Below, in pieces: positions 19,209-26,802 of a stretch of 64,000 nt of DNA (its first letter is position 1; every line of letters begins with the position of its first letter). Location of the stretch: assembly GCA_009772985.1 (NCBI GenBank), contig WOUS01000003.1, forward strand, positions 62,001 through 126,000, read 5' to 3'. The position numbers were made by a program, and so were the translations under genes. The DNA is from Anaerolineaceae bacterium. GTDB taxonomy: Bacteria; Chloroflexota; Anaerolineae; Anaerolineales; Villigracilaceae. The notes under the pieces were generated by a model that was not told the origin of the DNA, did no database searches, and was given only the letters and a program-made list of their open reading frames with translations.

Positions 19209-19281
19209 GGGCCCATAGCGCAGTTGGGAGCGCGTCTCAATGGCATTGAGAAGGTCGAGGGTTCGAATCCCTCTGGGTCCA
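19209..19281 (+). tRNA. tRNA-Ala (GGC), CCA not encoded
   Basis: The acceptor GGGCCCA pairs with TGGGTCC, again with the G3-U70 alanine determinant. The anticodon stem TCTCA/TGAGA encloses ATGGCAT, giving anticodon GGC. The discriminator A is followed by CTA instead of CCA, so the terminal CCA would have to be added enzymatically. Confidence 0.95.
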
Positions 19282-19286
19282 CTATA

Positions 19287-19313
19287 GTTGGACAAATTGC
19301 CAATTTGTCCAAC
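19287..19313. repeat. GTTGGACAAATTG palindrome
   Basis: Perfect 13-base arms around a single C follow the second tRNA. The core is nearly the same as the centre of the 110-base repeat at 31954 and 38711. It could act as a weak transcript-end hairpin but has no T tract. Confidence 0.7.
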
Positions 19314-19661
19314 AACAAAAGTCATGCCAGGAGTAGTAGGTCATCCCGTCAGCGAGAAGGGAGAGCGAGGTGGAAGCCCTTCAGCGGTATCCGCGGGAAT
19401 ACCAGTCAGACCGAACTCGCCTGCCGTCCGCAAGGACAGACTGCGCTGGTGAAGGTAAGTCGGGTTGCCAACCCGACCTGCAAAAGTAGTCAGCGCCGGG
19501 TCAGCCCGTTATCGCGAATGAGTGACGTTATCACGTTGGCAAGTTTGCAGGTTGGCACGTTTGAACCTGTCAACTTGTAAACGTGTCAACATGCTAACGT
19601 AAACCCGGGTGGTACCGCGGAGATTCAACCCTTCGTCCCTGAGTGGATGAAGGGTCTTTTG
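19314..19661 (+). promoter_or_regulatory. T-box riboswitch (leucine) controlling leuS
   Basis: The leader contains an AGTA element (AGGAGTAGTAGG), a long Stem I region and the near-universal T-box bulge GGTGGTACCGCGG at 19608-19620. A terminator hairpin (arms 19628-19638 and 19645-19655) with a T tract follows. A candidate specifier is CTC at 19416-19418 in the context CCGAACTCGCC, a leucine codon that matches the downstream leuS. Uncharged tRNA-Leu would stabilise the antiterminator and switch leuS on. The T-box call is strong; the exact specifier is inferred. The leader begins right after the tRNA-Ala(GGC) gene. Confidence 0.88.
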
Positions 19662-19666
19662 TTACC

Positions 19667-19772
19667 TGTCATTGCGAGCCGCGTTCTGCGCGGCAAAGCA
19701 ATCCCCAAAGAGCGGGGACTTTCTCCTCGACAATCCGGGGATTGCTTCGTCGCTGCGCTCCTCGCAATGACA
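19667..19772. repeat. GTCATTGCGAG repeat between the T-box and leuS
   Basis: It starts TGTCATTGCGAG and ends CTCGCAATGACA, with nested internal pairs (GCAATCCCC and GGGGATTGC). It lies in the leuS leader after the T-box terminator. It belongs with 15736 and 53024. Confidence 0.8.
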
Positions 19773-19798
19773 CAACAACGAAACGAAAGGAGGCACGC

Positions 19799-19882
19799 AT
19801 GTTCGAGAATATCAGAACCAGGTACGAGGTCCAGCACTGCCTTCTCGCGCGCCTCCGCACGGGGCATTCTCTATCAAAATAG
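19799..19882 (+). CDS. Possible 27-residue leader peptide or gene-start remnant
   Basis: AAAGGAGG (19786-19793), an ideal ribosome-binding site five bases before an ATG, opens a 27-codon frame. Its product starts MFENIRTRYEV, ends in TGHSLSK, and is followed by TAG. The frame ends just where the CGCGAAG repeat begins. It has no recognisable homologue. It may be a leader peptide of the T-box operon or the beginning of an older gene cut by repeat insertion. The ribosome-binding site is better than that of leuS itself. Confidence 0.35.
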   Translation: MFENIRTRYEVQHCLLARLRTGHSLSK

Positions 19883-19888
19883 AATTTG

Positions 19889-19966
19889 AACCGCGAAGAC
19901 GCGAAGAACGCAAAGGTTTCTTCGCGTCGCAAAGAAAAAACTTCGCGACCTTCGTTCCTTCGCGGT
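19889..19966. repeat. CGCGAAG palindromic intergenic repeat, copy 3
   Basis: Runs from AACCGCGAAG to CCTTCGCGGT with internal GCGAAG/CTTCGC pairs. It is shorter than the copies at 2289 and 13147 and lacks their GACCCCCATAG block. It lies in the leuS leader. Confidence 0.7.
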
Positions 19967-20005
19967 GTATCACTGACAAAACCGAATTAATCACAAGGAC
20001 AGAAC

Positions 20006-22558
20006 ATGAGCGACTACATTCCACAGGAAATCGAACCAAAATGGCAGGCCAAATGGGACGCGGACGGGCTGTACCACGCCGACATTGACGAGAGCCGGCC
20101 CAAGCATTACGCGCTGACGATGCTGCCGTATCCCTCCGGCGACCTGCACATCGGCCACTGGTATGCGATGACCCCCTCCGACGCGCGCGCCCGCTTCATG
20201 CGCATGAACGGGTACAACGTGATGCTCCCCATTGGTTTCGACTCGTTCGGCCTGCCGGCCGAGAACGCCGCCATCAGGGAAGGCATCCACCCGATGAAGC
20301 GGACGTATGAAAACATCGAGCGGATGCGCGGCCAGTTGCGCTCGATGGGCGCCATGTGGGACTGGCGGCGCGAAGCCGTCTCCTGCGACCCGGAATACTA
20401 CAAGTGGACGCAGTGGTTCTTCATCCAACTCTACCAACGCGGGCTGGCTTATCGCAAGATGTCGCCGGTGGACTTCTGCCCGCACTGCAACACGACCCTG
20501 GCGCGCGAGCAGGTCTGGGGCGAGGACCGTCACTGCGAACGCTGTGAGACGCCCGTCATCAAGAAAGACCTGGCGCAGTGGTTCTTCAAGACCACCGCCT
20601 ACGCCGACGAGTTGCTGAACTACGAAGGCATGGACTGGCCGGACAGAGTGAAGGTTTTACAAACAAATTGGATTGGTAGAAGTGTTGGCGCCGAAGTCAG
20701 TTTTCAAGTTATCAGTGATCAGTCATCAGTAACCAACAAACTGATCACTGATAACTGTTCACTGATTACTGTCTTCACTACCCGCCCGGATACCCTGTGG
20801 GGCGCGACCTTCATGGTGCTCTCCCCCGAGCACCCGCTGGTGGACAAGGTCACCACGCCGGAACACAAAGCCGAGGTGGAAGCCTACAAGGCCCAGGCCG
20901 CCCGCCAGTCGGACATAGACCGCGAGGCCGCCGACAAGGAAAAGACCGGCGTCTTCACCGGCGGTTACGCCATCAACCCGGTCAACGGCGGGAAAATCCC
21001 GGTCTGGATCGCGGACTACGTGCTGATGACCTACGGCACGGGCGCCATCATGGCCGTCCCGGCGCACGACCAGCGGGATTTCGAGTTCGCCCGCAAATAC
21101 GGGATCGAGGTGCGGGTGGTGATCCAACCAGACGATATGGACGCGCTGGACGGCGCGACCATGCCCGCCTCGGTCCCGGCGCACGGCACGATGGTCAACT
21201 CCGGACCGTTGACCGGCACCTCCGCCGACGAAGCCTTCCATGCCGCGATCAAATATGTCACCGAAAAAGGCTTCGGCAAGGGTTCCATCAACTACAAACT
21301 GCGCGACTGGCTGATCTCCCGCCAGCGCTACTGGGGCGCGCCCATCCCAATGATCCATTGCGAAAAATGCGGCTGGAATCCGGTCCCGGAGGCCGAACTG
21401 CCCGTGCTGCTGCCCGAAGACGTGGCGTGGAAGCCCACCGGCGAGTCGCCGCTGAAACTGCATCCGACGTGGAAACAGGCCAAATGTCCGGTTTGCGGCG
21501 GGGAAGCCGAGCGCGAGACCGACACGATGGATACGTTCATGTGTTCGTCGTGGTACCACCTGCGCTACCTGTCCCCGCACTACGACCAGGCCCCGTTCGA
21601 CCCGAAAGAGTACAACTACTGGATGCCCGTGGACACGTACACCGGCGGCATCGAACACGCCAACATGCACCTGATCTACACGCGCTTCTTCCACAAGGCG
21701 CTGCGCGACATGGGCATCACCGAAGGTCCCGAGCCGATGATGCAGTTGCGCAACCAGGGCATGGTGCTGGGCGAGGACCACGAGAAAATGTCCAAGAGCC
21801 GCGGCAATGTGGTGGCCCCCGACGAACTGGTGGAACGCTACGGCGCGGACGCGGTGCGCGCCTACCTGATGTTCTTCGCCCGCTGGGACATGGGCGCGCC
21901 GTGGAACTCCTCCGGCATTGACGGCACCGTCCGCTGGCTGCGCCGCACCTGGACGATGGTGCTGGACTCCGACGACTCGAGTCGTCGGACTCCCGCGGCA
22001 AATTGCTCCGATGAAACCAAGCGGATTCTGCGCCGCCGCCTGCACCAGATGCTGAAGCGCGTGACGCGCGATTTCAAGCAGTTCGAGTTCAACACCATCG
22101 TTTCCTCGCTGATGGAATTGCTGAACGAGATGACCAAAGCCAAAGAAGCGGGCGCGTACGGCACTCCCGAATGGAACGAGGCCGTGGACATCTACCTGCG
22201 CATGTTGGCCCCCGTTTCCCCGCACATTGCCGAGGAGTTGTGGTACCGGACAGGCAGGGGCGAGCCGTCTGGGAAGGATAAGGCCGCCTCGTCAAACGAC
22301 AAGGCTCGCCCTTACAAATCCATCCACAACCAGCCCTGGCCCGCCGTGGACGAAGACGCCGCCCGCGAGGACGAGATCGTCATCCCGGTACAGGTCAACG
22401 GCAAGTTGCGCGACCGCATCACCGTCGCGTTGGACGCCACCGAGGAGCAGATCCAGTCCGCGGCGCTGGCGAGCGATGCGGTGAAGAAGTTTATGGAAGG
22501 CAAAGCCCCAAAGAAAGTCATTTACGTGAAGGGCAAGATGGTCAGTGTGGTGGTGTAA
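20006..22558 (+). CDS. leuS: Leucyl-tRNA synthetase with three repeat-derived insertions
   Basis: The 850-residue class I synthetase has the HIGH motif at residues 48-51, KMSKS at 594-598, the CP1 editing domain starting near ITVFTTRPDTL, and the C-terminal anticodon and tail domains. It charges tRNA-Leu. The ATG is preceded by AAGGA. Transcription is controlled by the T-box at 19314-19661. Three stretches that look like intergenic palindromic repeats are read in frame: residues about 235-255, 655-670 and 751-770. They replace or extend loops at the CP1 entry, near the anticodon-domain boundary, and just before SIHNQPWP. All catalytic motifs are intact, so the enzyme is probably functional. 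Confidence 0.95.
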   Translation: MSDYIPQEIEPKWQAKWDADGLYHADIDESRPKHYALTMLPYPSGDLHIGHWYAMTPSDARARFMRMNGYNVMLPIGFDSFGLPAENAAIREGIHPMKRTYENIERMRGQLRSMGAMWDWRREAVSCDPEYYKWTQWFFIQLYQRGLAYRKMSPVDFCPHCNTTLAREQVWGEDRHCERCETPVIKKDLAQWFFKTTAYADELLNYEGMDWPDRVKVLQTNWIGRSVGAEVSFQVISDQSSVTNKLITDNCSLITVFTTRPDTLWGATFMVLSPEHPLVDKVTTPEHKAEVEAYKAQAARQSDIDREAADKEKTGVFTGGYAINPVNGGKIPVWIADYVLMTYGTGAIMAVPAHDQRDFEFARKYGIEVRVVIQPDDMDALDGATMPASVPAHGTMVNSGPLTGTSADEAFHAAIKYVTEKGFGKGSINYKLRDWLISRQRYWGAPIPMIHCEKCGWNPVPEAELPVLLPEDVAWKPTGESPLKLHPTWKQAKCPVCGGEAERETDTMDTFMCSSWYHLRYLSPHYDQAPFDPKEYNYWMPVDTYTGGIEHANMHLIYTRFFHKALRDMGITEGPEPMMQLRNQGMVLGEDHEKMSKSRGNVVAPDELVERYGADAVRAYLMFFARWDMGAPWNSSGIDGTVRWLRRTWTMVLDSDDSSRRTPAANCSDETKRILRRRLHQMLKRVTRDFKQFEFNTIVSSLMELLNEMTKAKEAGAYGTPEWNEAVDIYLRMLAPVSPHIAEELWYRTGRGEPSGKDKAASSNDKARPYKSIHNQPWPAVDEDAAREDEIVIPVQVNGKLRDRITVALDATEEQIQSAALASDAVKKFMEGKAPKKVIYVKGKMVSVVV
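20708..20770. repeat. GTTATCAGTGATCAGT repeat inside leuS
   Basis: Perfect 16-base arms (20708-20723 and 20740-20755) with further CAGT/ACTG words on both sides. It is translated as a Ser/Thr/Asn/Ile-rich loop between SVGAEVSF and TVFTTRPD. Its sequence and codon usage differ sharply from the GC-rich gene around it. Confidence 0.8.
21968..22013. repeat. GACGACTC palindrome and GCTCCG tail inside leuS
   Basis: TCCGACGACTC meets GAGTCGTCGGA in a perfect 22-base palindrome (21968-21989). It is followed by CTCCCGCGGCAAATTGCTCCG. The same word order (palindrome, ACTCCCGC, then GCAGTTGCTCCG) occurs intergenically at 47691-47769. It encodes DDSSRRTPAANCS. Confidence 0.75.
22256..22313. repeat. GGGCGAGCC ... 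GGCTCGCCC repeat inside leuS
   Basis: Nine-base inverted ends (22258-22266 and 22303-22311) flank a 36-base interior. It adds about 20 Lys/Ser-rich residues between ELWYRTGR and SIHNQPWP. The outer bases resemble the GTAGGGGCG repeat family. Confidence 0.65.
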
Positions 22559-22598
22559 AGGGAGTGAATGGTGAATAGCAAGAAGTGAGAAGGAATAA

Positions 22599-22635
22599 CG
22601 AAATCCCCGCAGGCGCAAGGCTTGCGGGGATTTCG
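22599..22635. terminator. Bidirectional terminator between leuS and the SUMF1 lipoprotein gene
   Basis: Thirteen-base arms CGAAATCCCCGCA and TGCGGGGATTTCG flank a short loop between two convergent genes. A weak T-rich stretch follows on the plus strand. Confidence 0.75.
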
Positions 22636-22653
22636 TTTGTGCCAAGATAGGAT

Positions 22654-25131
22654 TTATGGGATGGATTCGCAGTGCTGCGGTTCTGTGTATATCCACTGGC
22701 AGGAGTCTTTGTGAGCCCAGCAGGAATTAGCGTCCGTATAAACGGAACACGGATCGACGGGGGGCACGCCCGGGTCGTCAGGCGGTGGCGCCGACGCGCA
22801 CGGCGGGATGCCGGCCACCCAGATCGGATAGTCGGGATAGGTCTGGCAGGTTGGAGCAGGGTCGCCGGCTCGTTGCAGGCAGAACGTCAGCGCATCGGGC
22901 GAGTCGGGGCGCAGCCCGGCGCAGTAGACCCTCCCGGCAACGGTCGGGTGGATGGCGCACGTGTAGGCCGTTTCCCCATCCGATGCCGTGAAGGTAACCT
23001 CCACACCAGGGACCAGCCAGGCCAGGCCAGTGTCGATCATGAAGTACGTGTGGAGTTCGTCGTGACAGCCGATGGCAGACATCCGCCAGCCGCCTGCCGC
23101 GGCTCCCGCGCAGTCGGGAATGATCATCGGCTCGCTCAAACACATCCCGTCCGCCAGGCAGAATGTGATCGTTGTTTCCGCGCCGGCTGTCCCGGGGACG
23201 CCCGGACACATGTACCAGCCGCCGCCCCAGTCTTCACAGGTCAGCCCGAAACCATTGGCATTCGCGGCCGCCAGCGCCAGGTCGAAAGGCCAGTAGTGGA
23301 TGCTGGCAGCCGGCGCTGGGGCCTCGGGCGGGTAACACATCGGTTCGATGACAAATCCCGGTTCCAGACCGCCGCCCGGGCAGGCCGGGACGGCAATCGT
23401 CCGGTGGGAACATTCCAATCCCTCGAAGCAGATTGCGATGTCCACCTCCGTGCCGGCCGGCTCGGCCAGGTTGCCGCAGATCTGGACGCCGGGGGCCATG
23501 CCGATGCAATCCAGCGCCACGCCATCGGCAGAAACGCTCTCCAGCGGCGGCCAGCCTTCACCGTACATCACCTGCACGGTCGGGTGGTCCTCAAAACAGA
23601 ACGGATCGGCAACCAGGAACCGCACCCCGACCGGGCAATCCTCCATCACAGGCGCCCAGGGCATCCATTCATACTCTGCGCCGGATGCGTCCGTGCCGTG
23701 CAGATAGAATTCGTAATGGTCGCCCACGCGCAGGTCCGGAGCAGTGCAGCGAAGCTCTGCATCCGAAACCGCCACGCAGGGGATGTCCACATCGTTGATG
23801 CGGACAATATCCCAGGTGATGGGCGGGTCATAATAGAACGTAATGGTGAACATGCCATCCACCGGGCATTCCAGCGCCATGCTGAATCGTTCCGGAGCGA
23901 ACGAGTCGCAGTCCGTTGGCTTGTCCGGGTAAAGATGACCGATCCCACCGCGCGGCAGGAAATGGACCTGAACATGGTATTCATCTGGATATTCGGTCGT
24001 TTCGGGTACAGGACCTTCACAGTGCAGCATGCGGAGCATCTCATCGTAATAACAATCGAACGGGATGCCATCCACGGTAACCTCATATTCCACCTCTTCG
24101 GAACTGTCTGCTTCGATGACGATGTGCATGCGCCCCTCCGGGTCGGGGCAGGAGGCGGCGCTAAAGCCAATGCTATACCAGGGATCCTCGTCCGGATCCT
24201 CGACCGGCTCGCCGCCGGGGTCCAGCGGGTCGGGCGGGACGACCTCGTGCCGGTCGCGCGTGGGCGTGTATGCCTCCGGGAGTGTCTCTCCAGCCGCAAC
24301 ACAGCGGAAGCCGACGTCCTTGTAGGAGCGGTAGGGATTGGCGCCCACGCGCGCCGCGCCGCGCATCTGGAACGGTTCGGAATTCAGCCCGCCGCCGCGC
24401 ACGACCTTCAACTCGCCGTAGTACGGTCCGATCGGATCGTTCGCCGGGGAGAGGGTATAGTAATCTTCATCGTACCAGTCGTGCACCCACTCCCAAACGT
24501 TGCCGGACATGTCCCACAGGCCGAAGGGGCTGTTGCCCGCGGCCAGCGAGCCGACCGCCAGCGTGTCGGGCGGGACGAGACAGCCGAGCATGTTGGTCAG
24601 GTCGCAGGCCGGGTCGCCGGCTCCCCAGGGGTAGCGCAGGCTGTCGGTCCCGCGCGCGGCGAGTTCCCATTCGGCTTCGGTCGGCAGGCGACTGCCGGCC
24701 CAGGCGCAGTAGTCGCGCGCCATGTTCCAGTTTACGCCCACCACGGGGTACTCGGCGTAGGCCGGGTCGCCGTAGTGTGATTGCGGTCCGCTCTCGAGCG
24801 GGATGACGGGGATGCAGCCGCCCGCGGCCACGCAGTCGGCGTACATGCCATTGGTGACTTCGTGGGTGTAGATATTGAACGCGGCGAGCGTGACCTCGTG
24901 CCGGGGCAGTTCGTCGTCGCCGGCGTCCGCGTCGGTTTCATCGCTCCCCATCCAGAACGTGCCGCCGGGAATGAGGATGGTCTCGGCCCCGTCGGTGTTG
25001 GTCGGGGCAGGAGTCGCGTCCGCGCCAGCCCCTGCCCCTCCGCCGATCGAAGGCCAATTACAGGCGGCGGCAAATGCCGCCAGGAGCAGAACGAGGCCCA
25101 CCCCCATCAGAATACGGCTGATGTTACGCAT
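22654..25131 (-). CDS. Lipoprotein with SUMF1/formylglycine-generating-enzyme-like domain
   Basis: The 825-residue protein has a lipoprotein signal (LLAAFAAAC at about residue 24). An SUMF1/EgtB-type domain follows at roughly residues 50-290 (IPGGTFWMGSD, PRHEVTLAAFNIYTHEVTN, RLPTEAEWELAARG, GNVWEWVHDWY, VGFRC). A long Cys-rich region of beta repeats ends in EPQHCESIP. Many SUMF1-like proteins are not sulfatase activators and serve as C-type-lectin-fold modules, so the enzymatic role is uncertain. It would be anchored outside the cell. Confidence 0.8.
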   Translation of the reverse strand: MRNISRILMGVGLVLLLAAFAAACNWPSIGGGAGAGADATPAPTNTDGAETILIPGGTFWMGSDETDADAGDDELPRHEVTLAAFNIYTHEVTNGMYADCVAAGGCIPVIPLESGPQSHYGDPAYAEYPVVGVNWNMARDYCAWAGSRLPTEAEWELAARGTDSLRYPWGAGDPACDLTNMLGCLVPPDTLAVGSLAAGNSPFGLWDMSGNVWEWVHDWYDEDYYTLSPANDPIGPYYGELKVVRGGGLNSEPFQMRGAARVGANPYRSYKDVGFRCVAAGETLPEAYTPTRDRHEVVPPDPLDPGGEPVEDPDEDPWYSIGFSAASCPDPEGRMHIVIEADSSEEVEYEVTVDGIPFDCYYDEMLRMLHCEGPVPETTEYPDEYHVQVHFLPRGGIGHLYPDKPTDCDSFAPERFSMALECPVDGMFTITFYYDPPITWDIVRINDVDIPCVAVSDAELRCTAPDLRVGDHYEFYLHGTDASGAEYEWMPWAPVMEDCPVGVRFLVADPFCFEDHPTVQVMYGEGWPPLESVSADGVALDCIGMAPGVQICGNLAEPAGTEVDIAICFEGLECSHRTIAVPACPGGGLEPGFVIEPMCYPPEAPAPAASIHYWPFDLALAAANANGFGLTCEDWGGGWYMCPGVPGTAGAETTITFCLADGMCLSEPMIIPDCAGAAAGGWRMSAIGCHDELHTYFMIDTGLAWLVPGVEVTFTASDGETAYTCAIHPTVAGRVYCAGLRPDSPDALTFCLQRAGDPAPTCQTYPDYPIWVAGIPPCASAPPPDDPGVPPVDPCSVYTDANSCWAHKDSCQWIYTEPQHCESIP

Positions 25132-25235
25132 AAGTTCTCCTTTTTTTCAATGGAAACAGTGAGAAGAAAGTTGGAAGTATCTGTAAATATTATACAGAGT
25201 CCCAGGCCCGAACGAATCACTCTATTCTCCTATCG

Positions 25236-25322
25236 TTGAGGCTGGCCGCCGCCATCCTGCTCTTCGTGGCTTACCGATTCTGGGTCTTCGGCCTGAAACA
25301 CTACAACAGCACGGGGACATAA
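25236..25322 (+). CDS. Possible small membrane peptide (28 residues)
   Basis: A TTG codon at 25236 opens LRLAAAILLFVAYRFWVFGLKHYNSTGT, one membrane-spanning segment with a positive flank. A plus-strand terminator follows within six bases, which only makes sense if something is transcribed rightwards here, since the neighbours on both sides are on the minus strand. There is no clear ribosome-binding site and the start codon is weak, so this remains a candidate. Confidence 0.35.
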   Translation: MRLAAAILLFVAYRFWVFGLKHYNSTGT

Positions 25323-25327
25323 ACGAG

Positions 25328-25362
25328 CCTCCCGAAGACCGATCATCTCCGGGAGGTTTTTT
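25328..25362 (+). terminator. Plus-strand rho-independent terminator
   Basis: CCTCCCG (25328-25334) and CGGGAGG (25350-25356) form the stem, followed by six T. The T run overlaps the stop codon of rsmF, which is on the opposite strand. It implies a rightward transcript ending here. Confidence 0.75.
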
Positions 25363-26782
25363 ACATCCAGCCGCGCGGGAAATGGTTTTTCACCACCCCC
25401 TGCACCCGCTTGCCCCAGCCCAGCGGCCAGCCATCCACCGTGACGAGCGTCCAGCCCGCCGGGCCGCCGGAGGGCAGCGTCTCGCCGCGCAGGTACGCGG
25501 CCAGCGCCGGGCTGCCCGGCTCCAGGTTCAGCGGATGCTGCGCCTGGCCGCGCCGCAGGAACAGCACCAGCGGATGGGCCGGCTCGAATCGTTCTTTCTT
25601 GAAATTGCCGAACCAGACGCCCGGATGGACAACGCGCAAAGTCCCGAAATCCGGCATCTCCTCCGGGATGAAATACAACCGTTCGCCCCGGACCTTCAGC
25701 CTGTCCGCGGCGAAATCAGCCGCCAGCGCGTCCGCGGCGAACGCGGCCCACAGCCCGCGCCGGGCGCGGTCCATTTCCGGCATCCGTTCGTCCCCGGCCC
25801 TGTCCGCACCGGGCGCGCCCTTGCGCTTGAGCAGGCAAACGAAATGCCCCTCCCCGCTCACGCGGTGCGGGAACAGGCGCATGGCCCCGGCCAGCGATTC
25901 TTGCGCTTTTTGTTTTTTGTTTTTTGCTTTTTGTTTTTCGCTTTTTTCTTCCAGCCATTCCGGCCGCCCGCGCTCGAAGCCCTCGAACAGCGGCAGCGCC
26001 TCCACATCGAACTCCGGGAACTCGCGCAGGAATTCGGCGATCACCCCTTCGTTTTCCTCCGGGGCGAAGGTGCAGGTGGAATAGAGCAGCGCGCCCCCCG
26101 GCCTCACCAGTTTCCCGGCCACGCGCAGGATGTTGCGCTGGCGCACAGCGCAGCCCGCCACCATCTCCGGCGACCAGTCGAGGCGCGCGCCCATGTCCTT
26201 GCGGAACATGCCCTCGCCGGAACAGGGCGCGTCCACCAGCACCCGGTCGAAGTACGGACCGAAGTGGTCGGCCAGCCGCTCCGGGGTCTCGTTGGCGACG
26301 ACCACATTCCCCGCGCCCCAGCGTTCCACGTTCATCGCCAGGTGGCCGACGCGCTTGTCCTTGATCTCGTTAGCAACCAGCAGGCCGCCTCCCTGCATCA
26401 GGGCGGCGAGGTGCGTGGTCTTCCCGCCGGGGGCGGCGGCCAGGTCGAGGACGCGGTCACCCGGCTGCGGGTCCAGCAGCGCCGCGGGAGACATGGCCGA
26501 GGGGTCCTGCAGGTAGTACAGTCCGGCAAGGTGGTAGGGATGAAGACCGGGAGAAAAAGATGAAAGCGGAAAGATGAAAGCGGACGGACACCAAGGGATG
26601 GCGTCGCCCAGCGGGAACGGCGAAATCTTCCCGAAATCCGCCGCCGAAAGTTTCAGCGTGTTGACCCGCAGCCCGCCGACCGGCTCCCCCTCCAGAGCGG
26701 CGGCGAACGCGGGGAACTCGCCGCCGAGCAAGCGGGACATGCGGTCGAGGAACAGGGGCGGGATGGGAACCGGCGCAGTCAC
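25361..26782 (-). CDS. rsmF: RsmF-type rRNA/tRNA cytosine-C5 methyltransferase with repeat-derived segments
   Basis: The 473-residue NOL1/NOP2/Sun enzyme has the SAM motif LDLAAAPGGKTTHLA, the two catalytic cysteines in DAPCSGEGMFRK and YSTCTFAPEENE, and the RsmF-specific C-terminal domain. It methylates cytosines in RNA. The GTG start at 26782 is exactly six bases from a TATAAT on the minus strand with no ribosome-binding site, so the mRNA is probably leaderless. Residues 67-76 are encoded by a 14-base tandem repeat. Residues about 278-294 come from an A-rich repeat giving a Lys/Gln/Asn run. Both look like repeat insertions in loops. Confidence 0.9.
   Translation of the reverse strand: MTAPVPIPPLFLDRMSRLLGGEFPAFAAALEGEPVGGLRVNTLKLSAADFGKISPFPLGDAIPWCPSAFIFPLSSFSPGLHPYHLAGLYYLQDPSAMSPAALLDPQPGDRVLDLAAAPGGKTTHLAALMQGGGLLVANEIKDKRVGHLAMNVERWGAGNVVVANETPERLADHFGPYFDRVLVDAPCSGEGMFRKDMGARLDWSPEMVAGCAVRQRNILRVAGKLVRPGGALLYSTCTFAPEENEGVIAEFLREFPEFDVEALPLFEGFERGRPEWLEEKSEKQKAKNKKQKAQESLAGAMRLFPHRVSGEGHFVCLLKRKGAPGADRAGDERMPEMDRARRGLWAAFAADALAADFAADRLKVRGERLYFIPEEMPDFGTLRVVHPGVWFGNFKKERFEPAHPLVLFLRRGQAQHPLNLEPGSPALAAYLRGETLPSGGPAGWTLVTVDGWPLGWGKRVQGVVKNHFPRGWM
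25901..25950. repeat. A-rich repeat (AAAAACAAAAAGC type) inside rsmF
   Basis: On the minus strand it reads as alternating AAAAAGC, AAAAAAC and CAAAAAGC words. The same words appear in intergenic gaps at 38590, 38860, 47628 and 51375. It encodes a lysine-rich run in the methyltransferase. Confidence 0.7.
26556..26583. repeat. Two tandem 14-base units inside rsmF
   Basis: AAAGATGAAAGCGG occurs twice head to tail. On the coding strand it gives SAFIFPLSSF, inside a loop before GLHPYHLAGLYYLQDPSAM. Such AAGATGAAAG words are atypical for this GC-rich gene. Confidence 0.7.
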
Positions 26783-26788
26783 GAGGCG

Positions 26789-26796
26789 ATTATAAT
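26789..26796. promoter_or_regulatory. Shared bidirectional -10 (ATTATAAT) for rsmF and the creatininase gene
   Basis: The palindrome ATTATAAT provides TATAAT on both strands. On the plus strand AGCGTT (6 bases) leads to the ATG at 26803. On the minus strand CGCCTC (6 bases) leads to the GTG at 26782. Both transcripts would start at the first base of the start codon. Confidence 0.7.
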
Positions 26797-26802
26797 AGCG
26801 TT

